Shown: in pieces, positions 22,701 to 35,409 of the stretch | Layout: every line of letters begins with the position of its first letter | Position numbering within the stretch: position 1 is the stretch's first letter | Source of the DNA: Limnoperna fortunei | Taxonomy: Eukaryota; Mollusca; Bivalvia; Mytilida; Modiolidae | Assembly (NCBI GenBank): GCA_944474755.1 | Contig: OX104120.1 | Span: 41,892,067-41,956,066, forward strand | Direction: 5' to 3' | Length of the DNA: 64,000 nucleotides | Position numbers and translations under genes: made by a program | Notes under the pieces: model-generated | What the model saw: only the letters and a program-made list of their open reading frames with translations | Told to the model about the DNA's origin: nothing | Database searches by the model: none

Positions 22701-23239
22701 ATTTCAGTATAATAATGGTGTTCAATGGACAGCCTTACGCGAAAAACAAAGTAGAATCACACAAATCGTCACATGCGGAAAAAAGGGAAGAGAAATAAAA
22801 TCTACAAAAAAAAGTTAGATAAGAGCAGGGTATGTAATCGTTATAACAAAGAGAGGATATGGAAAGCAAAATCAAACGACAGTTTTACAGTATCTACAAA
22901 CACAAACATATATAAAGGAAATCTTGAAAAATCTTAAAATCTTGAATATAAAGAAAATTTCATTGCTTACAGGAAAACTAAACAGAAGCAATGAGAGGTA
23001 AAACAACACGTATGCAAAGTGTGACATTTTTAGGTACATATATAAGAATGTACATTTTTTGTATATGTTAGTTATAGTGTTCGGAGTATGAAGAGCAATA
23101 ATATGAACGGAAGATAACCAAAAGCTATATACTATGTGATTTACAACAACAACAAGAATAATAATAAAACTAAAAACATAAACAAATAAAAACAACAATG
23201 ATAGGAATGATAATGATACTACTAACAATATACATTTAT

Positions 23240-23365
23240 TGACTTTGATATAGGTTAATATCTGGTTTTATCACCCTGAAAAAATTATATCCACCGAGCC
23301 AACGGCGAGTGTGGATATTATTTTTGAGGGTTTATAAAACAGGGTATTAACCTATACAAAAGTCA
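23240..23365. repeat. Foldback hairpin, 126 bp
   Basis: The left end 'tgactttgatataggttaat' pairs with the right end 'attaacctatacaaaagtca'. The arms continue through 'tatccac' and 'gtggata' to a centre, 'cgagccaacggcgag'. The centre resembles that of the hairpin at 1,309-1,480, so the two may belong to related foldback families. Confidence 0.75.
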
Positions 23366-23399
23366 TTGAATATTTTATTATATGACTGTTTTTACTTTT

Positions 23400-24010
23400 A
23401 CACTGACAGTCTCTAATAAAAAAGGATAACAATAACAATTTATTTCAACAAAAACAACAGTAAACTATAACATTTTGAATCGAGGGAAATTCACATTTTC
23501 CAATTAAAAATAATTGTAAAATTAGAGCAGTTATGAAAAATTGGAATAGTAAATTTCGCTGTGAGGAGTTCTTTCAAAACATTTTGAAACAATGTCAACA
23601 AAACAAATGTTTTAAAAGAATGATTTTGATTGCTTGATGTTTTTAATTCAACCAATTTAAATTATGCTTGTTTCCAATCGTTGAATTCTATTTTTAACGA
23701 CTGAAAAGAGATAAATTCTTTTTTAGCTACTCAATAATCAAAACTTTTATATCAGCCTATTTTTAACTACTTTGAGGTTAACATACCCTCTGCATAATAC
23801 TTTTCATGATACCCTGGGCCAATCAAAATCAAGATAAATGCTAGTCATATAATAATAAGTATTACATGTATATACACACGTTTACATAAACAAACCACAT
23901 ATACATACATATAGCGAATCATGCTGAAGTTGCAGAAATATTTGCAATTTTTTTTAGATAGTTTCTTTTTAACCTGTTATCAATGATACTGGAGTTATTT
24001 CCACCTTTAA
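23400..24010. other. AT-rich stretch without identified genes
   Basis: No ORF, repeat or RNA gene that I can support. Confidence 0.4.
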
Positions 24011-24200
24011 CCAGTGCTGCTAATCCGTACAACGTGCGTAGCAATCAGAATATATCGCTGCAAACATGTAAAACAGCTACATTTCATGGATCGTAATTCC
24101 CGGCTACAACTCTTCTGTGCAATTCACTTGATCCGAACACACGTCAACGTCTTGATATCTCGTCATTGAAATCACACGTGAAAAATATTAGTTAACATTA
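24010..24200 (+). mobile_element. LINE ORF2 C-terminal scrap
   Basis: Translates as NPYNVRSNQNISLQTCKT, then a Phe-Pro-Ala-Thr-Thr block, then NSLDPNTRQRLDISSLKSHV. This matches the pattern at the end of LINE ORF2 proteins (Leu-Arg-Asn ... W-N-S-L-D ... S-S-F-K). One stop breaks it. Confidence 0.6.
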
Positions 24201-24242
24201 AACATGCTAGGCTATAACTGTAAACATGCTAGGCTATAACTG
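24199..24242. repeat. 22-bp tandem duplication
   Basis: Two exact copies of a 22-base unit containing 'aacatgctaggctataactg'. Confidence 0.9.
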
Positions 24243-24261
24243 TAGCTCTTTTAATGGGGAT

Positions 24262-24517
24262 TTATTTAGTCATAGGTAGTGTTTCCTATTACTGGATTTG
24301 ACTTTTCCCTGACATGACAATGAGTAACTCGACGGGTGTCTAATTAATGGCAGGCACTGCTTACTCGTCCGGAGTACCTGAGTGCACCCATGGTTTTTAT
24401 TGGGTTCGGGTTACTCTCTGTGTTTTGTGTTGTGTTTGTCTATATCCGGATTTGTAACTGTCCCTTGGCTTTTGGCTAAAGTTGTTCGGTCGGTTTTCTT
24501 TGCTATTTTCATACTAT
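24262..24517 (+). repeat. Dispersed repeat A, opposite orientation
   Basis: Reverse complement of the series at 4,318-4,565, ending in 'gttcggtcggttttctttgc'. This is the best preserved copy in the window. Confidence 0.75.
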
Positions 24518-25197
24518 AACACCCAGTGCCTCATACTCTTGTGGATATGAAAATGCAGAACACTACATTTTTTCACTGCAAGAAATACAATGCACCAAGA
24601 GCTAATTAATTCACTAGAGCTAGAATTGAATGATCTTGATGTTAATATAATGTCCAACTGTTATTATCAGGGTCTGCAAATTTATCACGCGATACAATGT
24701 TTAAATTTTTTAAATTTTTTTAACAATATATTATGACTACTCACCGTTTTCCATAATATTAATGATGCAGCTGTATATGTATTTATTTATTTGTTAGTTG
24801 TCAACAATTCAAAAGCCAACTTGCTTGTCTTATTGTTTCATTTAATTGTTATTCTTGCAAATATCGAAGCTTAACCCCATAAGAGTACACAAACAGGTTG
24901 ATGAGGAGAGTAGCACAATTATTTTCTTGAGAAATTGTTCGGTTATGCGAAAAGTTTTTCCTTTCAAATTTAAAGCTTCAGTGTCATTATAGGACTTAAA
25001 TCGACACACCATCCTCGGTTTTTTACCTTTGCCTCAGCAATAGATCTGCGCATGTGTGAACAAAAATGGAAGCAACTTTTGCACTCGTTAAAAATATGTT
25101 AAAGAGTATGTGAAATTTGACTTTAAAAATTGCACTTAAAGGACTGATCTTAGTGTTTGTGTAAATGAAGTAAAGGAACTGACTTATGATGCGTGAT

Positions 25198-27140
25198 GAA
25201 TGAATTCTAAACAGGATGGAAAAAGCACTAGAAAAAGAAATAATTCTAAGAATCAGAATGTTAACGGTGAAAAACTACAAAATAAATCGCAAACGAGTAG
25301 TACTCACAATGTCAAACATGTAAATAAAAAACACCAACAATACATAACATAACTGACATAATAATTAATTCCAAGATGACAACAAATGATCCCTGTCAAT
25401 TTCTTCAAGGAAACAAGGAAAACCAAAAACAAAATATGCAGCAATTTGTTCACCCTCAACAAAATTTCTCAACGCCGATTTTCCATTACATGTTTCCTAT
25501 GTCAGGATACTATTCTGTTTCTACCCAGAGTCTTAGTCATCCAATCCCTCTTCCAATCATGCAATCCACTAAAAACCAAGGCAGTGAATCCGAGGAAAAA
25601 TATACTTTTTTGGCACAGTAAGTTGATGAAATATTTCATGCATTGACGAACTATCCAAAAAGTTAGGAAGTTTTGAAAGTAGTATTAAAATATTGACACA
25701 ACCTATAGAAACAGCTCCAAGGCGTATAGATGAAATACGAAAAAATATGATTTGATGAATTAAAATTTTGAAGCTAGTAAATAAGAGAATGAATACCTCA
25801 AAACAACGATTTAGAAGATCAAAAATGAAAACACGGAGAGATTCCTTAATGTCTCGATTTCCTCCAGCTAATATGACTGAACAAATAACCTGTGAGCTAC
25901 TGCTCACTCAGTATAGACCGCTATTAACATCTCTTTATAATGATTAAGTTGCTGAGAAAACTGTTACAAAAATTTGCATTCATTGAGCACTAATGTTGAA
26001 AGTTGACTAAGTCGGTAAACAGAAAGTAGATATGCGAAAGACCTGAAATCGATACTCGCAATATAAGACCACATGGTAAGGTCACAAATAAAATTTCAAG
26101 TGATTGTGATAAGTAGTTGCTGAGAAAACTGTTACGAAAGTGATGTTGCGGACGGACGGACACAGGTAAACCAGTATACCTCTTCGAAGCGGGGTATAAT
26201 TACAAGAGAGACATATTGACTTACAAACTAGACCATTAGAGAAAATCGTGTTTTATCGGGCATACCACACATTTCAGATAATGACATATCAGAACAAACC
26301 GAAAATATAATGAGGGATTTTATGAAAACAGAAATGAAAATTGACCAGATATAGTATACTTTCATCTTGCACATAGATTTGAAAAACCACCGTTACACAC
26401 AAAACATGACAAAAGCTTGTATAAAACGAGACCAATAGTATGCAGATTAAACAATTTTAAAGACCGCGAACTTGAACTTGTTAGATCTTAAATTCGACAG
26501 CTTAGAAGTAGAAAATTCGGCGTTAAATATGTTAAAAATAACAAATCTCAAGTTGATGACATGATTATAAATGAGTACACAGCATCTTCGATTGATTGTA
26601 TGATTAATATTTATGTGTATATATTTAATATCCTTTTTGATTAAGGAATTTTAACAGAGGCATAATAGGTAATGATATACCAATATTTAAAAACAAAGAT
26701 ACTTATGCCGAACCACAAGATGTCATCCCTACTTTTTCTCCTGTATTGCAAAGATATTTTACTTATATTTTTGACACCAGATTATGTGATTATCTTGATG
26801 AGCATTTTATATTACTTGAAAATAAAGCCGATTTCAGACAATGATATTCTACGACCGATCATTTATTTTCATGGTATGCATTATTTGAGTTACTTAAACT
26901 AAAAAAGAAAAAAAATTATATTGCGCCTTTGTAGACTTTGAAAAGGCTTTTGATTGTATTCACGGGAATTTTGTTTTATTGTTTTTAAACTTTCAGACAA
27001 TAATTTAGACCGTAAATTTTTCCGTATTATTCAAAACATGTACTAGAAGGTAAAATTGCGGATAACATTTAATGGTGAAAAATCAGAATTATTTGATTGT
27101 GAAATGGGTGACAGACAGGGAGAAAATCTCTTTTTGAAAT
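25198..27140 (+). mobile_element. L1-like LINE relic (ORF1 and RT start)
   Basis: The 5' part is a Lys/Asn-rich basic segment (NSKQDGKSTRKRNNSKNQN). An ORF1 body follows, with HRFEKPPLHTKHDKSLYKTR and PIVCRLNNFKDREL (26,360-26,480), typical of L1-type RNA-binding ORF1. RT begins near 26,690: YSTTDHLF, LYCAFVDFEKAFD and FNGEKSELFDCEMGDRQGEN (27,062-27,125). Stops and frameshifts are numerous, and the element is cut off after the RQGEN block. A short repeat is inserted at about 25,905-26,205. Confidence 0.7.
25905..26205. repeat. Short dispersed repeat inside the LINE
   Basis: Contains 'gctgagaaaactgttac' twice, then 'cggacggacggacacagg' and 'cttcgaagcggggtataat'. A relative of this GACGGACGGACAG-type repeat sits at 56,350-56,610. 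It splits the ORF1 coding blocks of the host LINE. Confidence 0.6.
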
Positions 27141-28283
27141 ATTTTAAAAAGATCTTCATTCGTAAAAACATTTTTGATACTAGCGGAATGCCAATCCATG
27201 GATATATACAAAGTTTTAGACTAATGGGTAATAACATGTATAGATTTGAAACTGAAAGACCAATTTCAGCAGAATTGCTTCGTAGTTGAAATTAATGCTT
27301 CTTTTAAGTGTTGGTGCTAAGGAATTTTCAAAAAGGATGTCAAACAAGAAGGTTTTTTTAAGTTGTCAATATGTTACCAATTATTACTTTGTCAATTTTG
27401 ACTACCGATATATTCAGTATTTCATCACTGATGTTATTGATTCGAGCTTCACTACGGCAGGGTGTGATCGACTCCGACCTTAACTGATAAGTTTTTTTTC
27501 TCACCGGTAACTTCTGCTTCTTCCCGAAATAAAAGCAATAGGCGACAATAAAGCTGAAAATGGTGCCAAACGCTATTTACCCCAAACCACCACCAGGCGG
27601 AGAAATGCCAGTGTGGTTACACAAAATTGATCCGAATTCTTACCATTGTAAAACCTACGGGATAAGTGAGCAATACGAAACTTCTGCACTTTATTTTTTT
27701 ATTTTTTATACCAAAAATATTGAATACTGTTACTAAATAGAGAGACTTGCTCGCTTACATGTAATACGCTGTTAAAATATGTCGGGTACAACAGCAATCA
27801 AATAAAAGGAATTCAACTTTGTAACCATCTCATCCTAAAAAAACTTGATCAAACATAATTTTCTCAACAAAACTGTCTTTCAATGTCCATACGTAAGAAA
27901 CCGCTGCTGCTATAAATGAATCTTGTGTAAAAAAAACAACATTCTCAGTAGTGTTTAATTTTAATTTGATGACCCCTTATTTACATATATTTATATAAAG
28001 TAATATAAATATTTAATGTTTGTACTTTTGTTAATATTATGATTCTGTTTTATATTGGCTTCTACAAAGTGACAAAAAGCAGGGACTGTTGATTGGACTC
28101 GAAGGTTTTACATTATTACTCACAAACCAATTAAATAAAGACACAATCAAAACATACAGGCTACTTTTAATTGAATTTTTTCGATAAATAAACATGTGTT
28201 TGTGTTTACAAAGTAGCCGAGATAAAATGAAGATGTTAAATATAAATATAAATCGATTGGCCATAGCTAAATTGTTAATATCG
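27140..28283. other. 3' flank of the right paralog
   Basis: No supported gene. The ORFs at 27,056-27,483 are partly the end of the LINE relic. The sequence 27,500-28,283 would include the 3' UTR of the receptor gene ending at 28,284. Confidence 0.4.
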
Positions 28284-28717
28284 CTAACAATCGTACACAT
28301 TATCTTCAATACCAAAAGTTCTAGATTTGGTTTTAGTTGCATCGTATGTGTCGTCTATATCAGATGTGGTACGTAAAACCCCATAAGCGTTATCTGTGAT
28401 ATCAGCAAGATCAGAACGTCCACGAGAACTGACATCATACGTTGAGCAGTCATTGCCATTTGATGAAGTATTTCCTGCCAAATGAGAGTACACGGAGGTC
28501 ACTTCTTTGTCATCTTTACCCGAATTAAACTTTATGTGGTGGTAATCATCAGTTTCGACGAACTGAGATCCACTTGTATCTTCTGCAGTACTTGATAGTC
28601 GTCTAGCAATACTATATTCAGTTTCCGTCGAAGTATTTGGAATGTTTTCGTTCTGATAGAGATTCTGAGATTCTGTTGAATAAGCTGCATTTGTAAACTG
28701 GTTTGGGCTTTCATTAT
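28284..28717 (-). CDS. Right paralog exon 13: cytoplasmic tail
   Basis: Acceptor 'ttatctatcag'; enters in phase 1 and ends in TAG. It encodes 143 residues. Tyrosine contexts, in order: AYSTES, LYQNEN, EYSIA, DYHHI, VYSHL, TYDVS, AYGVL, TYDAT, VYDC. The tail is rich in Asp/Glu/Ser/Thr, as expected of a kinase-phosphorylated signalling tail. The ORF that starts at a GTG at 28,502 is only its second half. Confidence 0.85.
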
Positions 28718-31700
28718 CTGATAGATAAGAAAAAATATGTCTTTAGAAATAATTTTTATACGTGTTGAAATGTGCATATAATTAAAATAAAATAAAACCC
28801 TTTAGCGGATGTTTGTTAACAGTACCAAGGAGCATGCATCTGGTATTTAAAGTAAAGGGAGGACAAGAAAACACGTTCAAATCCTTGGAAAGAAAGCTTT
28901 CCTACATAAATCATTTCTTGCCTAATGCATTTTTATGACAACAAGAATGTTTGTAGAAGTTATTAAAAACATGTAAATCCAAGAATCTTGTCATAACGTT
29001 TGGATGGCGACATTTATATACCTCATACATATTTCTAAACTTTTTATGGGGTAGAATGAGGGTTTTTTAGTCTAATCGCGAATATAACTCCATTCCTGGT
29101 AAACTAACTTTTCTTTATAAACAGCGCTGCTTCTGTTGAAAATATCACCCCTGTAGAATACCACCCGCTCAAACCGGAAATAAAACAGACCCTCTAAGTT
29201 GCACATCCGATTTTGATTGAAAATAAATTCCGCCCTGGAAAAATTTTCCAGGCCACACATATGAACATTTTATAAATTCGCAGTCGTCAGCAGGGTTGAT
29301 ATTGATCCCATATTGGGGACAAAAAAAAACGGGAAAGAAAATCAAAGAAGTACATGTGTGAAGTACATGTATATAGAGTATTCTATATAATATAACATAC
29401 AACCAGCAGTTGAAGGTGGCTTACTCGATCACTTAACTTAGAGACGAATAATAACCTCGACTTCGTCTCAAGCGGTATTCGTCCTTTGTGTAGTAGTCTG
29501 GTATACCACACTCAATTGCATATATATATATAAATCCCAGGTTGTCAAGAATCTTTCCAGAGCCCCCATGGTTGCGTTTAAACAACCCAACAGTCTCCGC
29601 AACTTATTGGTACGAGCAGAGATTGCAAAGCCCAGCACTGCCGCTGGCAGAAGTCAGTCTTGTGGTGACAAACGCAGCAAATGTTGCAAACATATGGAAT
29701 CCTTGTCTACATTTAACAGCAGAGTCACAGGTAAACAGTACAAAATATTCACTACTGTTAACTGCAAAAGCTCGAATGTCATTTACATTCTTGAGTGCCC
29801 CATCTGTGGCTTACAATATGTCAGCGAGTCCAAACAGCCATTCCACAAACGACTGAATGGTCACAGAAGTGACCTAACTAAGAAACAGTTTTTGCCCGTA
29901 AGCCAACACTTCAGACTGCCCGACCACACTCCAAAGGATTTTGATCACATAAAAATCCTAATTATCGAGCAGAACTGCAAGTGGCGAGACTCTGAACGGG
30001 AGGCCCGAGAGATTCTGGATTAAAGAGCTCTGCTCTGTACACCCCAATGGAATAAACAAAAAACAATAAATATCATTCAAAATATAAATAATAAATTCCT
30101 GAATATCAAGAAGTTAAAGATAAGATGGTTTATACAACTGTACAGTACTCCCTTATGTAATGACTAATAGATGTGATCCGAGAAAGTTCAAGATCAATAA
30201 AATCAGACCCGATCACGTCACCACCGGATGCTGATGTATCAATAACCAAATTTTATCGTTTATTATAGATTGATATTGACACTGAAGAAGGCCATCAGTT
30301 GGTCGAAAATTTTGTCATATTTATTAATATAATTACTTTATAGTTGAAACATCTCTATATTTGTATCGTTGCATAATTCTCTAGACTTATATATATATTT
30401 ATTTATTTATTTATTTATTTATTTATTGGTTCAAACACAATTACAATAATTGGTTAAGACCTGTAGTACAATAACTATAATACATACGAATTATGTTTAC
30501 AAAATTACAAGACTAGTATAGAAATGTATAGAGTAAAATAGTAATTATACTAGAATACTTTGTATTTTGGAAACTACATGGTAGAACTATTGTGTTTATA
30601 CATAATCAAAAGGCAAATAGTTTAGACACAGAAAACATTCTTTGATAAATAAGTGTCTAATAACTCATACCCCAGACACACTTGAATTTCTTATTTCAAA
30701 TAGTTTTTGAAGAAATGAAGACAGTAAATTTAACACATTTTGGTTTTTTGTGTTCATTATTGATTTAAAGAAATTCTCTTCACGAAGTTTATCACAGTTT
30801 ACATTCCAGAAATAGGACAATTTGTTGAGAAATATTTTTCTTTCATTTGAGTATTTTGAACATTGCCAAAATAAATGTTTTTCGTCTTCAATTGTGGCAT
30901 CATTGCACATTTTACAAAGTCTGTCTTCTCTGGTAATATTGCAATGTCTGCCTCTTTCTATTTCAAGGTTATGTGCACTTAGCCTAAATTTACTAAAAAC
31001 AGATCTGTTTATGAAATTTTCTAAATGATCAACATAATATGCACGTTCTGGTGATAAGCAAAATGATTTGAAAAAGAGAAGTTTTTCAGAAGAATGAATA
31101 CTAGCATTTTGTTCCTGCAGAAAGATATCATTGATGCGTTGCTTCAGTTGGGGAAATAAAGGTTTGAAATCAGTATTGAAGGACATTAAATAAGAAAATC
31201 CTAACTTTTGGAAACATTTCTTCATATTTATATATATATACAAGTCTAGAAGATTATGCAACGATACAAATGACGGTGTTTCTTGTCAAAAATTTAGACA
31301 AAGACTGACCAACGAAAGGCCTTAGTCATTGAATGTCAATATAAATAAATGACGTAAACAAGTCATAACGTATTAATCTTAAACTTTCTCATTCCAACTT
31401 AACACAAAATAATTGCTTCCCAGTCCGCCACCCGCGGACGTGCCGTGCTGTTACTTGGCTTTGCTCAAATATTCCAACAAGATGTATTCAATATTACCAA
31501 GGTGACAAATTCATTACGCCAGACGCGCGTTTCGTCTACTTAAGACTCATCAGTGGCGTTTAACTCTAAATGCTTAAAGTATTTTTTCATTTGGCGATGG
31601 AATAATATAAGTCCACTGGGATCGTGTAAATACACAATACAGGTAGTTCAAAATATTATATAAAAGTCTAAAGAATTTACCAACCAGTAAGCTTATTAAG

Positions 31701-34700
31701 TATCGGATCGACAAACATGACGATACAGCATAAACAAAAAAAAATATATAAGTCTAGAAGATTATGCAACGATACAAATGACGGTGTTTCTTGTCAAAAA
31801 TTTAGACAAAGACTGACCAACGAATGGCCTTAGTCATTGAATATAAATAAATGACGTAAACAAGTCATAACATATTAATCTTAAACTTTCTCATTCTTGT
31901 CAAATTTTTGACAAGAAACACCGTCATTTGTATCGTTGCATAATCTTCTAGACTTATATATTATTTTTTGTTTATGCTGTATCGTCATGTTTGTCGATCC
32001 GATACTTAATAAGCTTACTGGTTGGTAAATTCTTTAGACTTTTATATAATATTTTGAACTACCTGTATTGTGTATTTACACGATCCCAGTGGACTCGTAT
32101 TATTCCATCGCCAAATGAAAAAAATACTTTAAGCATTTAGAGTTAAACGCCACTGATGAGTCTTAAGTAGACGAAACGCGCGTCTGGCGTAATGAATTTG
32201 TCACCTTGGTAATATTGAATACATCTTGTTGGAATATTTGAGCAAAGCCAAGTAACAGCACGGCACGTCCGCGGGTGGCGGACTGGGAAGCAACTATTTT
32301 GTGTTAAGTTGGAATGAGAAAGTTTAAGATTAATATGTTATGACTTGTTTACGTCATTTATTTATATTGACATTCAATGACTAAGGCCATTCGTTGGTCA
32401 GTCTTTGTCTAAATTTTTGACAAGAAACACCGTCATTTGTATTGTTGCATAATCTTCTAGACTTATATATTATTTTTTGTTTATGCTGTATCGTCATGTT
32501 TGTCGATCCGATACTTAATAAGCTTACTGGTTGGTAAATTCTTTAGACTTATATATATATATATATATATATATAAAGAGTCTAAAAGAAAGCTGCGAAA
32601 CCAGTACACTTATTTAGTATCGGTTCGACAAACATGACGATACAGCATAAACAAAAAATAATAATATACAAGTCTAGAAGATTATGCAACGATACAACTG
32701 ACGGTGTTTCTTGTCAAAAATTTAGACACAACTGACCACCGAATGGCCTTAGTCATTGCGTGTCAATATAAATAAATAACGTAAACAATCATAACATAAT
32801 GATCTTAAACTTTCTCATTTCAACTGAACCCAAAACTTTTTTTATAGTTGCTTCCCAGTCCTCTAACCGCGGACGTGCCGTGCTGTTACGTGGCTTTGCT
32901 CAAATATTCCAACAAGATGTAATCAAAATTATCAAGGTGACAAATTCATTACGCCAGACGCGCGTTTCGTCTACTTAAGACTCATCAGTGGCGTTTAACT
33001 CTAAATGTTTAAGATATTCTTCATTTGGGAGATGGAATAATATTTTTTATCATTTGGAGATGGAATAATATAAGTCCACTGGGATCGTGTAATTACACAA
33101 TACAGGCAGTTCAAAATATTATATAAAGAGTCTAAAAGAAAGCTGCGAAACCAGTACACTTATTTAGTATCGGATCGACAAACATGACGATACAGCATAA
33201 ACAAAAAATAATAATATACAAGTCTAGAAGATTATGCAACGATACAACTGACGGTGTTTCTTGTCAAAAATTTAGACACAGACTGACCACCGAATGGCCT
33301 TAGTCATTGCGTGTCAATATAAATAAATAACGTAAACAATCATAACATAATGATCTTAAACTTTCTCATTTCAACTGAACCCAAAACTTTTTTTTATAGT
33401 TGCTTCCCAGTCCGCTAACCGCGGACGTGCCGTGCTGTTACGTGGATTTGCTCAAATATTCCAACAAGATGTAATCAAAATTATCAAGGTGACAAATTCA
33501 TTACGCCAGACGCGCGTTTCGTCTACTTAAGACTCATCAGTGGCGTTTAACTCTAAATGTTTCAGATATTCTACAAATTAAACCCAACACTGTTAGAATT
33601 AGAATATTTGAGCAAAGCCAAGTAACAGCACGGCACGTCCGCGGGTGGCGGACTGGGAAGCAACTATTTTGTGTTAAGTTGGAATGAGAAAGTTTAAGAT
33701 TAATATGTTATGAATTGTTTACGTCATTTATTTATATTGACATTCAATGACTAAGGCCATTCGTTGGTCAGTCTTTGTCTAAATTTTTGACAAGAAACAC
33801 CGTCATTTGTATCGTTGCATAATCTTCTAGACTTATATATTATTTTTTGTTTATGCTGTATCGTCATGTTTGTCGATCCGATACTTAATAAGCTTACTGG
33901 TTGGTAAATTCTTTAGACTTTTATATATATATATATATAAAGAGTCTAAAAGAAAGAGTCTAAAAGAAAGCTGCGAAACCAGTACACTTATTTAGTATCG
34001 GATCGACAAACATGACGATACAGCATAAACAAAAAATAATAATATACAAGTCTAGAAGATTATGCAACGATACAACTGACGGTGTTTCTTGTCAAAAATT
34101 TAGACACAGACTGACCACCGAATGGCCTTAGTCATTGCGTGTCAATATAAATAAATAACGTAAACAATCATAACATAATGATCTTAAACTTTCTCATTTC
34201 AACTGAACCCAAAACTTTTTTTATAGTTGCTTCCCAGTCCGCTAACCGCGGACGTGCCGTGCTGTTACGTGGATTTGCACAAATATTCCAACAAGATGTA
34301 ATCAAAATTATCAAGGTGACAAATTCATTACGCCAGACGCGCGTTTCGTCTACTTAAGACTCATCAGTGGCGTTTAACTCTAAATGTTTAAGATATTCTA
34401 CAAATTAAACCCAACACTGTTAGAATTAGATTTTTACACTGTCAAATTATACGTCTACAAATTAAACCCAACACTGTTAGAATTAGATTTTTACACTGTC
34501 AAATTTTTGCTTTCCCTCAGCGGGATTCGAACTCACACCGTTGTGACACTGTGGCACCAAATTGCCTGCACTATGTCCAACGGTCTAGACCCCTCGGCCA
34601 AATCCGCTATAAAAAAATATAGCTTCATTAACCGGGGTGAATCGTAGACATAGACATAGTACATGTGTACTAGCGTGTTACGATGGAATTTTCGTAACCA

Positions 34701-35365
34701 ATACGTATTAATCTGACAGTAATCTAATTCAGCAATTTTGTATATATTATATAGGATGACAAAGTTACTTGTCATACAGTCACAGTAAGTTAATTATATA
34801 CAAACGTCTAAGTATTGTGACAACCATATAATATATCTATCCAGCGGATTTCTGAATCATCAGAAATACAGGGTTAATATCAAATATTTATATATATGTC
34901 TACAAATTAAACCCAACACTGTTAGAATTAGATTTTTACACTGTCAAATTTTAGTTAATTATATACCTTACTGTGACTGTATGACAAGTAACTTTGTCAT
35001 CCTATATAATATATACAAAATTGCTGAATTAGATTACTGTCAGATTAATACGTATTGGTTACGAAAATTCCATCGTCACACGCTAGTACACATGTACTAT
35101 GTCTATGTCTACGATTCACCCTGGTTAATAAAGCTATATTTTTATATAGCGGATTTGGCCGAGGGGTCTAGACCGCTGGACATAGTGCAGGCGATTTGGT
35201 GCCACAGTGTCACAACGGTGTGAGTTCGAATCCCGCGGAGGGAAAGCAAAAATTTGACAGTGTAAAAATCTAATTCTAACAGTGCTGGGTTTAATTTGTA
35301 GACGTATATATAAATATTTGATATTAACCCTGTATTTCTGATGATTCAGAAATCCGCTGGATTTG

Positions 35366-35409
<44 letters not shown>

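Noticed and set aside
22872..23228. 118-codon hydrophobic ORF (minus)
   Set aside because: Low-complexity AT-rich DNA; hydrophobicity follows from base composition and there is no supporting context.
31249..34397. CRISPR-like or satellite array
   Set aside because: Units are about 500 bp, in both orientations, without spacers; a eukaryotic dispersed repeat that amplified locally.
34981..35223. 80-codon ORF repeated at 34,533, 34,981 and 55,598
   Set aside because: It is the tRNA-SINE body translated by chance; similarity reflects recent SINE copies and the last part is the tRNA-like head.
35155..35245. tRNA gene
   Set aside because: A and B boxes are present but no acceptor stem closes and no clean anticodon arm is visible; SINE head.
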